Below, in pieces: positions 25,023 through 33,525 of a stretch of 56,042 bases of DNA. A program made the translations under genes and the position numbers. The notes under the pieces are model-generated. The model searched no databases. It was not told the origin of the DNA and saw only the letters and a program-made list of their open reading frames with translations. The stretch spans positions 3,364 to 59,405 of the forward strand of contig JAUNJF010000022.1 in the NCBI GenBank assembly GCA_030533405.1. The letters run 5' to 3'. This DNA is from Eubacteriales bacterium. GTDB taxonomy: Bacteria; Bacillota; Clostridia; Lachnospirales; Lachnospiraceae. Each line of letters starts with the position of its first letter. Position 1 is the stretch's first letter.

Positions 25023-25829
25023 TCAACCTCCATTTACTGTTACCTGCTTTATTGAAATGCGCCAAAAAATTGCACTAAAAATCGAAATTGCAACCACCCA
25101 GAACAGTGACATTCCAAGCTTTGACATAACGGTTTGCAGGTCTGGATTTTTGGTCATCAAAAGGGTAAGTGGTGTGTCATAAATTGCCCTAAATGGTAAG
25201 TATTTTACAACACTTGCAACCCGATCTGGAAAAAACGCAAGGGGAATCGTTGCACCGGATAACAGCGACACAATCACCTGTCTCATCATATTAATTCCCC
25301 AAATTGATTCCGTGTACAGACAGATTGTGCCTACGATAAAATCAATGTTGTAATTTATCACAATCGAAAAAATAAATGCAACAAAGAAATAAACCAGATT
25401 CCAACCTAGCGGAATCGTCCCCTTCGTCATCAACCCAACAATGATAAATGTCGGAATAAATGTGACAAAAAAGTTCACCACAAGCGTTCCTGAATTTTCC
25501 CAAAAGACGTATTGCTTGTATTTGAATGGTCTAAGTAAATCCAAAACAATCTTTCCATTTTGAATGTTACGACCAATTTCCCAAACAAGATATAACTCTA
25601 CTACCCCATAAAGTGAGGATGCTAAAACCAAATATACCATTGTCATTTCAAAGGTCATACCATTTACAACATCCGTTCCTGCCGATGTGAAAATTGCCTT
25701 CCACAAAAAATAGATCAGGGTAAGATAAAGAAGATTTCCAAGTACCATAACAAACAATGCAAGACGCCACTGAATGGTTTCCAGAATACCAAGCCTGGTT
25801 AAAGCAAAGTATTTTTTTAGTTGTTTCAT
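25023..25829 (-). CDS. ABC-2 family exporter permease (first)
   Basis: A 268-residue permease with six membrane segments and a periplasm-facing loop after helix 1 (FTSAGTDVVNGM). The family is the one used by BcrB/daunorubicin-type exporters with two different permeases. Its ATG overlaps the stop codon of the ATPase gene by 4 bp (ATGA), so translation is coupled. Together with the ATPase and second permease it makes a complete exporter. Confidence 0.9.
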   Translation of the reverse strand: MKQLKKYFALTRLGILETIQWRLALFVMVLGNLLYLTLIYFLWKAIFTSAGTDVVNGMTFEMTMVYLVLASSLYGVVELYLVWEIGRNIQNGKIVLDLLRPFKYKQYVFWENSGTLVVNFFVTFIPTFIIVGLMTKGTIPLGWNLVYFFVAFIFSIVINYNIDFIVGTICLYTESIWGINMMRQVIVSLLSGATIPLAFFPDRVASVVKYLPFRAIYDTPLTLLMTKNPDLQTVMSKLGMSLFWVVAISIFSAIFWRISIKQVTVNGG

Positions 25830-26854
25830 AATGCTACCTCCTCCCCACTCTCCAATGGCGAATTGTATATTTTCTTGATTACGTCTTCTGTGGAAATCTC
25901 TTCTAGCTGCATATCTCTTACATTCAGGATTTCCTGAACCTGTTCCAGAATCTTCATGACACGTACCTTTTCTTCATTTACAAGAATTGAAATCCAGGTA
26001 TCATCATTTGTAACAGACACTTCAAACTCAGCTAGTTGTTCCTTTAGCTTTGCAGCTGCCTCTGTTACCTTTTCCCGCGGACGTATTTTAAGCGTTCTGT
26101 AGGCACCAAAGAATTTCTTCAAATGCTCAATATCATTGTCATACAACATCTTTCCCTGATCGATAATGACAATCCTCTGGCATAACGCATCCACATCTCC
26201 CATATCATGCGTGGTAAGAATTACGGTTGTATTCTTTTTCTGATTCAGTTCTAAAATCATCTCACGTATTTTACTCTTCATCGCCACATCGAGACCGATT
26301 GTTGGCTCGTCAAGAAATACCACCTTCGGATTATGTAAAAATGCGGCAAGAATGTCGCTGAGTGTTCTTTGTCCTAATGACATCTGACGTACTGGTTTAT
26401 GCAATAGCGAATCCAAATCCACCATGCTACCATACAATTTTAGCATTGCATTGTAGTTTTCATCAGGAATCTGATAAATGTCTTTTAACAGTTTAAATGA
26501 TTCCACCAGCGGTAATGCCCACCAAAGCTGTGATCGTTGTCCAAATACAACGCCCATTTCCTGACTGTTTTTCGATCTGTCCTTGTAAGGAATACGATTG
26601 TTTATGATGAGTTCTCCAGCACTCGGTTCCAAAACACCTGTCATCATTTTGATTGTGGTGGATTTTCCTGCTCCATTTGGACCAAGGAAACCGACGATTT
26701 CTCCCTGCGCAACTTCTAAATTAATGTTATCTACTGCACGCACTATTTTATAATCACGAGAAAACAAATCTTTAAGGCTACCCTTCAGTCCTTCGTGTCT
26801 GTTCAACACCTTAAATTCTTTTGTTACATTTTTCAATTCAATAATGTTTTCCAT
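25826..26854 (-). CDS. ABC-2 exporter ATPase
   Basis: A 342-residue ATPase. Walker A GPNGAGKS, the signature MSLGQRTLSDILAA (a variant of LSGGQ), Walker B VVFLDEPTIGLD and the switch histidine in TTHDMGD are present. An N-terminal extension (EFKVLNRHEGLKGSLKDLF) and a C-terminal domain (about 240-330) of the type found in multidrug and YadG-like ATPases are visible. It is the first gene of the three-gene exporter operon and is divergent from an AraC-family regulator, with repeated operator sites between them, which suggests that this regulator controls it. Confidence 0.94.
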   Translation of the reverse strand: MENIIELKNVTKEFKVLNRHEGLKGSLKDLFSRDYKIVRAVDNINLEVAQGEIVGFLGPNGAGKSTTIKMMTGVLEPSAGELIINNRIPYKDRSKNSQEMGVVFGQRSQLWWALPLVESFKLLKDIYQIPDENYNAMLKLYGSMVDLDSLLHKPVRQMSLGQRTLSDILAAFLHNPKVVFLDEPTIGLDVAMKSKIREMILELNQKKNTTVILTTHDMGDVDALCQRIVIIDQGKMLYDNDIEHLKKFFGAYRTLKIRPREKVTEAAAKLKEQLAEFEVSVTNDDTWISILVNEEKVRVMKILEQVQEILNVRDMQLEEISTEDVIKKIYNSPLESGEEVAL

Positions 26855-26974
26855 GCTTAACTCCTTCTTGAATAACTTCGCCTCGTGTTACTATTCATCT
26901 TGTATAAATTCACCGCGATGTGATATAATCACAATATAACACTATAAAGTATAAAAAAAGGCTAATTTGAACAC

Positions 26975-27057
26975 ATTTTTATAACAAAATTGCACTTTAT
27001 TTTATTTTGTTATAAAAATATTGCGATATTACACAAATTGTTGTTTTGTTATAAAAG
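26975..27057. promoter_or_regulatory. Repeated TTTTGTTATAAAA operator upstream of the AraC regulator
   Basis: A perfect 16-bp inverted repeat has arms ATTTTTATAACAAAAT (26975-26990) and ATTTTGTTATAAAAAT (27004-27019). A third copy, GTTTTGTTATAAAAG, lies at 27043-27057 in direct orientation, and a partial fourth (ATTTTGTTATG) overlaps the start codon of the AraC gene at 27064-27074. These are likely binding sites for the AraC protein, covering its own upstream region and that of the divergent exporter operon. Confidence 0.7.
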
Positions 27058-27071
27058 GGTGGTATTTTGTT

Positions 27072-27959
27072 ATGATAGAGGCAAATATTGGATTAATTGC
27101 AAAAAAAGAAGACGGATCCGAACTGGTAAACTACCAGAACGATAATTTTCCGTCTTATTTACATGTTGGATCGGTATTCCCAGGCGCAAGCTGGATTAAT
27201 AAGCCGCATTATCATGAAGACCTGGAATTCATCACCATTACGAAAGGGAAAACAGGCTATAACATTAATGGTGAAATCATTTATTTGGAACAGGGCGACA
27301 CACTTATGGTCAACGCGAATCAGGTCCACCATAATTTCACAACACAACAGGAAAGCTGTTCTTACTACATTGCCATTTTACATCCTTCCCTCTTGTGTTC
27401 GAGCTATTATGTACAATCTCATTTTGTAGATCCGATTATCAAAAATGAAAATATTCCTTATGTTCTACTCAAGCACAATGATCCATTTTCTATCCGTATT
27501 TTTTCAGATGTGGAGAATTTAATTGATGCGATTGACTCTGAACTCAGTATTACCATTTGTTTTCTCAATTTGTTCAAGCATATATTTTCCTGGTGCAGAG
27601 GAAAGGGCATGTTGGAATATAAAACCGAACTGGATTCCACCGACTCAAGCTTTAAAAACATGCTTGATTTTATTCGCGCCCATTACACAGAATCTCTGAC
27701 ACTAGGTGATATCGCAAAAGCTGGTGGCGTAAGCAAAACCCACTGTAACAATTTGTTCAAGCAGTTCGCCGGCACCACGCCTATGAACTATCTAAACCGT
27801 TACCGCGTGGAACGCGTTGCCTATTATGTCACGAACACCAAGCTTTCCATGAGTGAAATTGCGGAAAAAACTGGATTTAGCGGTGCAAGCTACATGACAG
27901 AAACCTTTAAGAAAATAAATGGGGTTTCGCCACGGGTTTATGCGTCGAAGGCGAAATGA
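27072..27959 (+). CDS. AraC-family transcription regulator with cupin sensor
   Basis: Residues about 25-110 form a cupin sugar-sensing domain (HYHEDLEFITITKGK, EQGDTLMVNANQVHH). Residues about 195-293 form two helix-turn-helix units (LTLGDIAKAGGVSKTHCNNLF and LSMSEIAEKTGFSGASYM) ending in GVSPRVYAS. Such regulators usually control sugar uptake or export genes in response to a small ligand. The ATG at 27072 is preceded by AAAAGGGTGG; a TTG at 27021 is in frame but has no ribosome site. It is one of only two plus-strand genes and is divergent from the ABC-2 exporter, its probable target along with itself. Confidence 0.93.
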   Translation: MIEANIGLIAKKEDGSELVNYQNDNFPSYLHVGSVFPGASWINKPHYHEDLEFITITKGKTGYNINGEIIYLEQGDTLMVNANQVHHNFTTQQESCSYYIAILHPSLLCSSYYVQSHFVDPIIKNENIPYVLLKHNDPFSIRIFSDVENLIDAIDSELSITICFLNLFKHIFSWCRGKGMLEYKTELDSTDSSFKNMLDFIRAHYTESLTLGDIAKAGGVSKTHCNNLFKQFAGTTPMNYLNRYRVERVAYYVTNTKLSMSEIAEKTGFSGASYMTETFKKINGVSPRVYASKAK

Positions 27960-28003
27960 GTGGTTTGCGTCTCTACTCCCGCAAATGCATTCTTTCTCCT
28001 AAT

Positions 28004-28462
28004 TCAAACCTTTTTGAAAAATTTATCTATTCTATATGGTTCAAGTAAATGTTTATTCTTTTGAGAATAATTAATTCCCCATTCAGGCTTACTCTTCTGC
28101 CCTGGTTTATCATAATTCCGATCTACCAAAACAGCATTTGGAGTTTTCCAAGCAGTTATCGGAATTATATAAACATCAGGCATCTTATCATCCTCAAAAC
28201 GAAGAAAACATACCAAATGTGTATCATCCATTATGATTTTATCTTTCAAAATAAAAACATAATTTCCACGACACATACTTTTTACTTGTACTTCGTAAAA
28301 GATTGATGTTTTAGGATCCTTAACAACAAAATCTACTCCATGGTCATCCACCTCAGATGTATAAACCTCATACCTATACGATGTAAACTCCATTTTAGCG
28401 TAATACTCTGCATACTGACCCAACTGCATATGATTTAACTGACTCCACTCTAAATTTGGCAT
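28004..28462 (-). CDS. DUF4365 protein, nuclease-like fold
   Basis: A 152-residue soluble protein matching DUF4365. The segments LGQYAEYYAKMEF, DDHGVDFVVKD and FYEVQVKSM give the D...ExK spacing of a PD-(D/E)XK nuclease core. DUF4365 proteins occur alone or fused in defence and mobile contexts; activity is not established. It is convergent with the AraC gene with no clear terminator in the 44 bp between. A stand-alone gene. Confidence 0.85.
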   Translation of the reverse strand: MPNLEWSQLNHMQLGQYAEYYAKMEFTSYRYEVYTSEVDDHGVDFVVKDPKTSIFYEVQVKSMCRGNYVFILKDKIIMDDTHLVCFLRFEDDKMPDVYIIPITAWKTPNAVLVDRNYDKPGQKSKPEWGINYSQKNKHLLEPYRIDKFFKKV

Positions 28463-28585
28463 ATTTCCTCTCTTTTCTATTCTTCAGTTCACAATATATT
28501 CCCTTATTTTATCATATTACACTAATAATTTACAAAAATTGTCGAGTATTCTTTTTTATGGTAACAAAAAAGAACCTCACATATG

Positions 28586-28617
28586 GTATACCCCCATCAA
28601 CTAGACAAGGGGTATAC
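28586..28617. repeat. Inverted repeat downstream of the CHAP-dockerin gene
   Basis: GTATACCCC and GGGGTATAC form 9-bp perfect arms around a 14-bp loop. On the minus strand TTCTTTTTTG follows 11-20 bp later, so it could be part of the transcription end of the CHAP-dockerin gene, though the spacing to the T run is not canonical. Nothing else is seen in the 259 bp between the two genes. Confidence 0.45.
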
Positions 28618-28721
28618 TAAAAGAATTTCTCTCATCATTTATTTTTTGCTTCCATAGCAATACCTGCAAATAAATCAGTATGCATACAATAAATTGGAAT
28701 TCAACTCTTAATACTTATATG

Positions 28722-29561
28722 TTATTTTTTATTAACCATATATCTCATCAAAAGGGTTAAATCATCTTGCTTCACATAACCATCGTTATCGATATCTGCT
28801 CTTGTATAGCATTCTTTTAAATCATAGTTTCCCCATGTTGTTTTAAAACGAGGTTCAAACATCATTTCGTTCATTACTGATTTCATAATGATTACATCTG
28901 AAATATTGATTTTATTATCACCATTTAAATCACCGACTAAATAATTAACTTCTTTTTTTATAACTGGAGAAACATAACCAGATATCATACTGTATCGTAC
29001 ATTGTTGTAAGGCACAAGACCGACGATTCTTTTTTTGGGATCATGACTATTACTTTTTTGTCTATACAATTCCTTAGATATATTTCCATCTACATAAAAA
29101 TAATTTCCTTCGACTGTCTGAATTTTATCTCCATTAACACCAACTACAATTCCAACATGATCACTACCATCCTCAGGTCCACCAGGAACAGTTTCTTCAT
29201 ATAACACCAAATCACCAACAGCTGGTTTAGATTCTTTTTTCTTTAATAAGTTGTCTCTTTCCGCGTCTCTTTCTATTTTAGAAACATATGCATGATTTGC
29301 ATCCTCATCATCATATAATTTTGAAACAAATCCTGCACACCAATGACCATCTGGTAATCCAAATTCATCTTTAAGGTCTTTATAAGACTCTCCCCGTACT
29401 GCTAGCGCATAATGAACAGCCATATCGACATTCGTATATACACGATATGTTCCACAAGGATTGTTCGTTGCTGCTCTAGACACACTATTTCCCACACTAG
29501 AACATAAAATCATTGTGGTTGCTAAACTACATGCTATCATTTTTTTTAATGTCTTTCTCAT
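28722..29561 (-). CDS. Secreted CHAP amidase with C-terminal dockerin
   Basis: A 279-residue secreted protein. The signal peptide runs to about residue 30. A CHAP (Cys/His) amidohydrolase domain follows, with Cys75 in GHWCAGFVS, His134 in SDHVGIVVG and the third polar residue in VEGNYF (about 150-152); such domains cleave peptidoglycan cross-bridges. Residues about 205-275 form a type I dockerin with two calcium loops, GDLNGDNKINISDVI and ADIDNDGYVKQDDL. Dockerins bind cohesins, so the enzyme may dock on a surface scaffold. GGAGG lies 8 nt before the ATG at 29561; the frame is open upstream through the leader repeat but has no ribosome site there. Confidence 0.9.
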   Translation of the reverse strand: MRKTLKKMIACSLATTMILCSSVGNSVSRAATNNPCGTYRVYTNVDMAVHYALAVRGESYKDLKDEFGLPDGHWCAGFVSKLYDDEDANHAYVSKIERDAERDNLLKKKESKPAVGDLVLYEETVPGGPEDGSDHVGIVVGVNGDKIQTVEGNYFYVDGNISKELYRQKSNSHDPKKRIVGLVPYNNVRYSMISGYVSPVIKKEVNYLVGDLNGDNKINISDVIIMKSVMNEMMFEPRFKTTWGNYDLKECYTRADIDNDGYVKQDDLTLLMRYMVNKK

Positions 29562-29918
29562 TTTTATATCCTCCATGTATAATATGTAGGTGCTAAGGAT
29601 TCCTCCCACTTCGCGGGTCTTCCTTGGCACATATCGTTCGGAGCATTCCTATGTTATGAACTTCGTTCATAACGGCTCCTCACTATTTACAACAGTTCTC
29701 TATTATATCACATGTGCACGTTGTATGTTTTTACAAAGATTTTTGTATATACTGCACAACCCACAACAAAAAGCAACTATCATTCCCTTTTTTGATATTT
29801 TAACATATTGTAGTGGCAATTTATAGAACATGACATGCATTGATTTTAAACAAATATCAAAACCATCACTCTCAAACTCATATTATACTGATAATTTTTT
29901 CCTTTTTATCACCCTTCA
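29562..29918 (-). other. Leader and intergenic region of the CHAP-dockerin gene
   Basis: This 357-bp stretch holds, on the minus strand, an extended -10 (TGATATAAT, hexamer 29707-29702), then repeat copy B in the transcribed leader, then GGAGG and the start codon. The part nearer the FtsH-like gene (29720-29918) is AT-rich, and I see no gene or convincing terminator in it. Confidence 0.6.
29590..29673 (-). repeat. Structured intergenic repeat, copy B
   Basis: The same two-hairpin design as at 6490-6608. GTTATGAAC-TTC-GTTCATAAC (29653-29673) has a perfect 9-bp stem. An extended hairpin (29590-29630) has outer arms GTGC/GCAC and AAGGA/TCCTT and an inner stem CCCGC-GAA-GTGGG on the minus strand, where G-U replaces the A-U of copy A. 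It lies in the leader of the CHAP-dockerin transcript. Confidence 0.75.
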
Positions 29919-31661
29919 TCACCCCAAAATCTCAGCCACTTCTTTCCCGGTCAATATCTCGTTTTCCAACAATGCCTGCGCCAATACAATTACATGCTTG
30001 TAATTGTTCCTTAATGTAGCTTCACATTCATGGTAAATATCCGCGATTAATACTTTGATTCGATCATATGTCTGAACCGCATCTATCAAATCTGCCTCAG
30101 ATAAAATCTCTAAATTCACCAAACCGATTTCTTCATCAAAACCATATTTACATACATACGCCATAGCAAGCTCGGTCGCTTTCTCGATATCATTCACAGC
30201 ACCTGAGGTCGCCACACCATATTGGATTTCCTCAGAAACTCTGCCTGCTACACACACTTTGATTCTATTTCTAAAATCTTCTTTTGATTGGAACATACTG
30301 TCCTGTTCTTCTCCAAAAACAGCACCACCTACACCCGATGTTGTTCCTGCAATAGATACTCGAGATATTGGTTCGTTGCATAAATATTTCATAATCGCAT
30401 GCCCCGCTTCATGATAAGCCACTATTTGTCGATCCTTTTCCTGCTGATGTCTCTTACTTCGGTTTCCTTTGAAAACCTTCTTGTCTATTGCTTCTTCAAT
30501 ACACGCTTCATCAATTACATCCTTGCTATGTGAAAGAGCAACCAAACTAGCTTCATTGCAAATCATCGCAATATCAGCCCCAGTAAATCCACTTGTCACT
30601 CTTGCAATCGCCTCATAATCCAATCGTGCATCCACCTTATAGTTTGATAAATAATACTCAAACATCTGCTTTCGAACCTCCCAATTTCTTGGTGGATTCA
30701 CACAAACCTCTCGATCAAATCTTCCTGCTCTTTTCAATGCAGGATCCAGATTTTCTGGACAATTTGTTGCAGCCAACACAAAGATATTCTCTGTAACCGT
30801 AAAGCCATCCATTTCCTTCAACAACTGATTGATGGTTTGTCTATCTTCTGAATCACTTTTTCTCGAAGTACGATCACCACCAATAGCATCAATTTCATCA
30901 ATAAAAATGACACATGGAGCATTTTTACGCGCAATCTTAAACATCTCTCGTACTCGCTTTGCACCAACGCCCTTATAAAGTTCTTGAAATTCCGAACCCG
31001 ACATCGAAATAAACGGCACATCCGCCTCGCCCGCTATCGCCTTTGCAATCATTGTTTTTCCTGTTCCCGGCTGCCCTGTTAACAGCATTCCTTTTGGCAG
31101 TTTCGCCCCGATCTCCACTCCGTAATCATGATTTTTAATCATCGAAACATACAGTGTCAAATCATCAATGATTTCCTCTAAACCAATAACATTTTCAAAC
31201 TTAATGTCACTCGTTTGAATAACATTCTGATCTTTCATTTTTTTCTGTGTAGACTTTAAAAATATTAAAACTGCTACTTGAAATGCAATCAAAACAATAT
31301 TAAGCAACAACTCAAGCACTGTTGTGGTTGACATACTTTCTTTTCTATCTAATTTTATTCCCGCTTCCAGCATATCCTTTCTGAAATCCTCATAATCTGG
31401 ATAAAGCGTTTTACACACTGTATTATCCTTTAAATAGATTGTCATATACTCTTCGCCAGAATCATAATAAATACTTTTCACCTTGGATTTCGAGAGCATA
31501 TCTTTTAATTCTATATATGTAATCTCCGTTTTCTTTTTCTCTTTTTGATGTTCATACGTGTTATAAGAAATAATCGCTATCACAATAAATGTAACAATAC
31601 AGAACAATAATACTTTATGCTTTTCCATAATACCTTTAAACCAACTTAATAGCTTGTCCAT
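29919..31661 (-). CDS. FtsH-like membrane AAA+ zinc protease
   Basis: A 580-residue protein with membrane segments near 15-33 and 115-136 and an extracellular domain between them. The AAA+ module has Walker A GQPGTGKT (196-203), Walker B FIDEID (253-258) and the second region of homology [11 protein letters not shown]. The M41 peptidase site is HEAGH (417-421), with the third ligand in [10 protein letters not shown]. FtsH removes membrane and short-lived proteins. The C-terminus is shorter than in housekeeping FtsH, and the neighbours are not the usual tilS/hpt genes, so this is probably a second, accessory FtsH. AGGAGG lies 7 nt before the ATG at 31661. Confidence 0.9.
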   Translation of the reverse strand: MDKLLSWFKGIMEKHKVLLFCIVTFIVIAIISYNTYEHQKEKKKTEITYIELKDMLSKSKVKSIYYDSGEEYMTIYLKDNTVCKTLYPDYEDFRKDMLEAGIKLDRKESMSTTTVLELLLNIVLIAFQVAVLIFLKSTQKKMKDQNVIQTSDIKFENVIGLEEIIDDLTLYVSMIKNHDYGVEIGAKLPKGMLLTGQPGTGKTMIAKAIAGEADVPFISMSGSEFQELYKGVGAKRVREMFKIARKNAPCVIFIDEIDAIGGDRTSRKSDSEDRQTINQLLKEMDGFTVTENIFVLAATNCPENLDPALKRAGRFDREVCVNPPRNWEVRKQMFEYYLSNYKVDARLDYEAIARVTSGFTGADIAMICNEASLVALSHSKDVIDEACIEEAIDKKVFKGNRSKRHQQEKDRQIVAYHEAGHAIMKYLCNEPISRVSIAGTTSGVGGAVFGEEQDSMFQSKEDFRNRIKVCVAGRVSEEIQYGVATSGAVNDIEKATELAMAYVCKYGFDEEIGLVNLEILSEADLIDAVQTYDRIKVLIADIYHECEATLRNNYKHVIVLAQALLENEILTGKEVAEILG

Positions 31662-31814
31662 AATTGTCCTCCTAACCAAATCACATCTTACTCTATATTT
31701 CAAACCAATCAATATTTCTTCTATACCTTTTTGAAATCACAACAACCTCTGGATAACCAATTTCACGCAGAACTCAAAAATCATTTTTTACCATCTTCAT
31801 AGATTTCTTTGAAT

Positions 31815-31979
31815 TTACCAATCTTCCCAATAATCCTCTGCATCGCTCCCATCTGGCATATTACCATCCCAGTCGTCCATGAATTCTTCATAGCTCTCGT
31901 AATCATCGCAATCAGGCATTTCCTGTTTTTGTTTCTTCTTTGACGAAGATGTTTTGTATGTATTTGTTCTAGTAGGTTT
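31815..31979 (-). other. In-frame acidic tail beyond the exonuclease UAG stop
   Basis: After the exonuclease TAG (31982-31980) the same frame stays open for 54 codons to TAA at 31815-31817. The peptide looks like real protein: a Ser/Lys-rich linker (TYKTSSSKKKQKQ) and an acidic, Trp-ending tail (DDYESYEEF, then EDYWEDW). Either the stop is a recent nonsense change, or it is read through, or the tail is a separate remnant. A related tail remnant lies at 35677-35775. Confidence 0.55.
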
Positions 31980-32651
31980 CTAAGCAATCTGAAGTGCCGA
32001 AAAATCGAACAAACTTCCAAGCGAAAGCACTTCCTCAGGCTTTTCTTCCTCCTGAACAAAATGGATTAAATCCCTAATAGCCTGCATTTCCATCGGATCT
32101 CTTGACATTACAAATAACTTGCTGGTATTTCTTGCATCCCATAACGCATCATGTATTTTTCCTTCAAATCCAATTCCTGCATTATTGAGTGCTCGTTCCA
32201 AAGATATTACATTCTTCGAATCAATCATATCACAGTACTCTCTTTGGAAATCCTGCCAATTGTCAAATAGATTCTGCATTAACGCAGTCGTTTCAATCTG
32301 CTTTAGCTGCATTTCCTTTTGAATTTGATATAAATCACTATCACTCCATGCATAAATAATATAAGAATCATCCAGTTCCTCACACCACTTTGCAAAATGA
32401 CAAAGCACCTTTTCAAATCGATTGGCTCCTGCTACCATCCCCGTTGTAATTCCGGTCAATTCTGTATATTTACGAAATATCGTATCTGAATAATCTGGCT
32501 TTACAAACTCTTTGAAACAACCGATTTCCTGATAATTGTCATCCAGTACAATTGCACCTATTTCAATTATCTCACGTTTGCAAATGCTACGCTCTTTCTT
32601 ACATTTACGAGGAATAGAATTCATTTCTAAATCAATAAATACATACTTCAT
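31980..32651 (-). CDS. DEDDh-family 3'-5' exonuclease
   Basis: A 223-residue exonuclease of the DnaQ/RNase T/KapD group. Catalytic residues are Asp7 and Glu9 in FIDLEM, an Asp near 104 in YAWSDSD, and His167 with Asp172 in KIHDALWDARNT. Such enzymes trim RNA or DNA 3' ends with two metal ions. It ends in a TAG after ALQIA, but the frame continues to 31815 with protein-like sequence, so the full product may be longer. AAAGGGG stands 7 nt before ATG. The upstream region carries a 46-bp sequence that is also found before the 34679 ORF. Confidence 0.88.
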   Translation of the reverse strand: MKYVFIDLEMNSIPRKCKKERSICKREIIEIGAIVLDDNYQEIGCFKEFVKPDYSDTIFRKYTELTGITTGMVAGANRFEKVLCHFAKWCEELDDSYIIYAWSDSDLYQIQKEMQLKQIETTALMQNLFDNWQDFQREYCDMIDSKNVISLERALNNAGIGFEGKIHDALWDARNTSKLFVMSRDPMEMQAIRDLIHFVQEEEKPEEVLSLGSLFDFSALQIA

Positions 32652-32674
32652 AAATATCGCCCCTTTCGATTTTG

Positions 32675-32720
32675 GTTTCTGCTTTTAATATAACATTGGG
32701 GTGTGACAGACTGTGGCAAA
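32675..32720. repeat. 46-bp duplicated upstream sequence, copy 1
   Basis: It matches 34713-34758 at 42 of 46 positions (core TAATATAACATTGG, then GTGTGACAGACTG). Both copies lie between the stop codon of one gene and the start of the next, 20-35 bp before the next start codon on the minus strand. TATATT could serve as a -10 box, so it may be a duplicated promoter or regulatory site. Confidence 0.7.
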
Positions 32721-32744
32721 TTCTTTTTTTATCCAACAACTTTT

Positions 32745-33353
32745 TTATTTTTCAAGAAGTGAATTTAATTGCATTACTTCTTTACGCAAGACATCTTTGT
32801 ACTTTAAATCAATTGCCTCCACTATTCCTTCAATTAGCTTTCCAACATCAATATTTCCATCTATGTATTCTTTTGACAACTCATTTAATTCTTCACCAGA
32901 CATCTGCTTTAATTTACTCACATGAGAATTGCGTTGTTCTTTTGTTGTTAAAGATACATTATACTTTTCCTTTATTTCATCACCATCGTAAAATATACTA
33001 GCCACATAATTCAAAAAATTGTATTCTATAAGAACAAAATATATAGATTCTAATCCTTGCTTAATATAATAATCTCTTATTTCATCAAATTGTATTTTAA
33101 TAAAACGAAAATAAAAATGTCTCCATCTAGTCTGATCACTATCTTTTTCATTATTTTTCTTTTTTCCAAACACTAACTCATCAAGAGTTATTTCAAACAA
33201 CTCCGCAAGCATGATTAGCTTTTTAACATCTGGTTCACTATTGCCACTTTCCCATTTTGTCACAGCCTGTCGGGAAACACCACAATATTCTGCCAATTTC
33301 TCTTGTGTAATATTTTTCTTTTTTCTAAATGTAGCAATATTTTGTCCTAACAT
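32745..33353 (-). CDS. XRE-family HTH regulator
   Basis: Residues 1-60 form a Cro/CI-type helix-turn-helix (GQNIATFRKKKNITQEKLA, CGVSRQAVTKWESGNSEPD). The remaining ~140 residues are helical and of unknown role (FIKIQFDEIRDYYIKQGLES region). GGAGG lies 8 nt before the ATG at 33353; the in-frame ATG at 33368 is upstream of that site. A palindrome 80-100 bp upstream (33434-33452) may be its own operator. It may control the exonuclease gene downstream or the exonuclease-like gene upstream. Confidence 0.9.
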   Translation of the reverse strand: MLGQNIATFRKKKNITQEKLAEYCGVSRQAVTKWESGNSEPDVKKLIMLAELFEITLDELVFGKKKNNEKDSDQTRWRHFYFRFIKIQFDEIRDYYIKQGLESIYFVLIEYNFLNYVASIFYDGDEIKEKYNVSLTTKEQRNSHVSKLKQMSGEELNELSKEYIDGNIDVGKLIEGIVEAIDLKYKDVLRKEVMQLNSLLEK

Positions 33354-33433
33354 AATAAATACCTCCATTTAATTTGATAACTATATAATAATTATCCATT
33401 ACCCTATAATCCACCAACCATTCGTATCAAAAA

Positions 33434-33452
33434 ATGCTACTTTTAGTTGCAT
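33434..33452. promoter_or_regulatory. Palindrome upstream of the XRE gene (operator candidate)
   Basis: ATGCTACT-TTT-AGTTGCAT is symmetrical apart from one T-T position. Its place between the exonuclease-like gene and the XRE start codon fits an autoregulatory site. No experiment or second copy supports it. Confidence 0.4.
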
Positions 33453-33525
33453 ACTAACAACATGTTTTAATAACTCTAAAAAGATTTCAAAAACAACCAT
33501 AATTCGTTTTTTTAACCAAAAAATC

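Noticed and set aside
31980-31982. Pyrrolysine or selenocysteine insertion at the exonuclease stop
   Set aside because: The stop is UAG, not UGA, so selenocysteine is excluded. No pylT/pylS gene is in the window, and other genes here end in UAG normally (for example 2499 and 11071).
31781-32059. Minus-strand open frame of 92 codons overlapping the exonuclease end
   Set aside because: It is in a different frame from the exonuclease and its tail, is rich in Arg/Lys without domain character and has no ribosome site. The in-frame tail after the UAG is the better reading.
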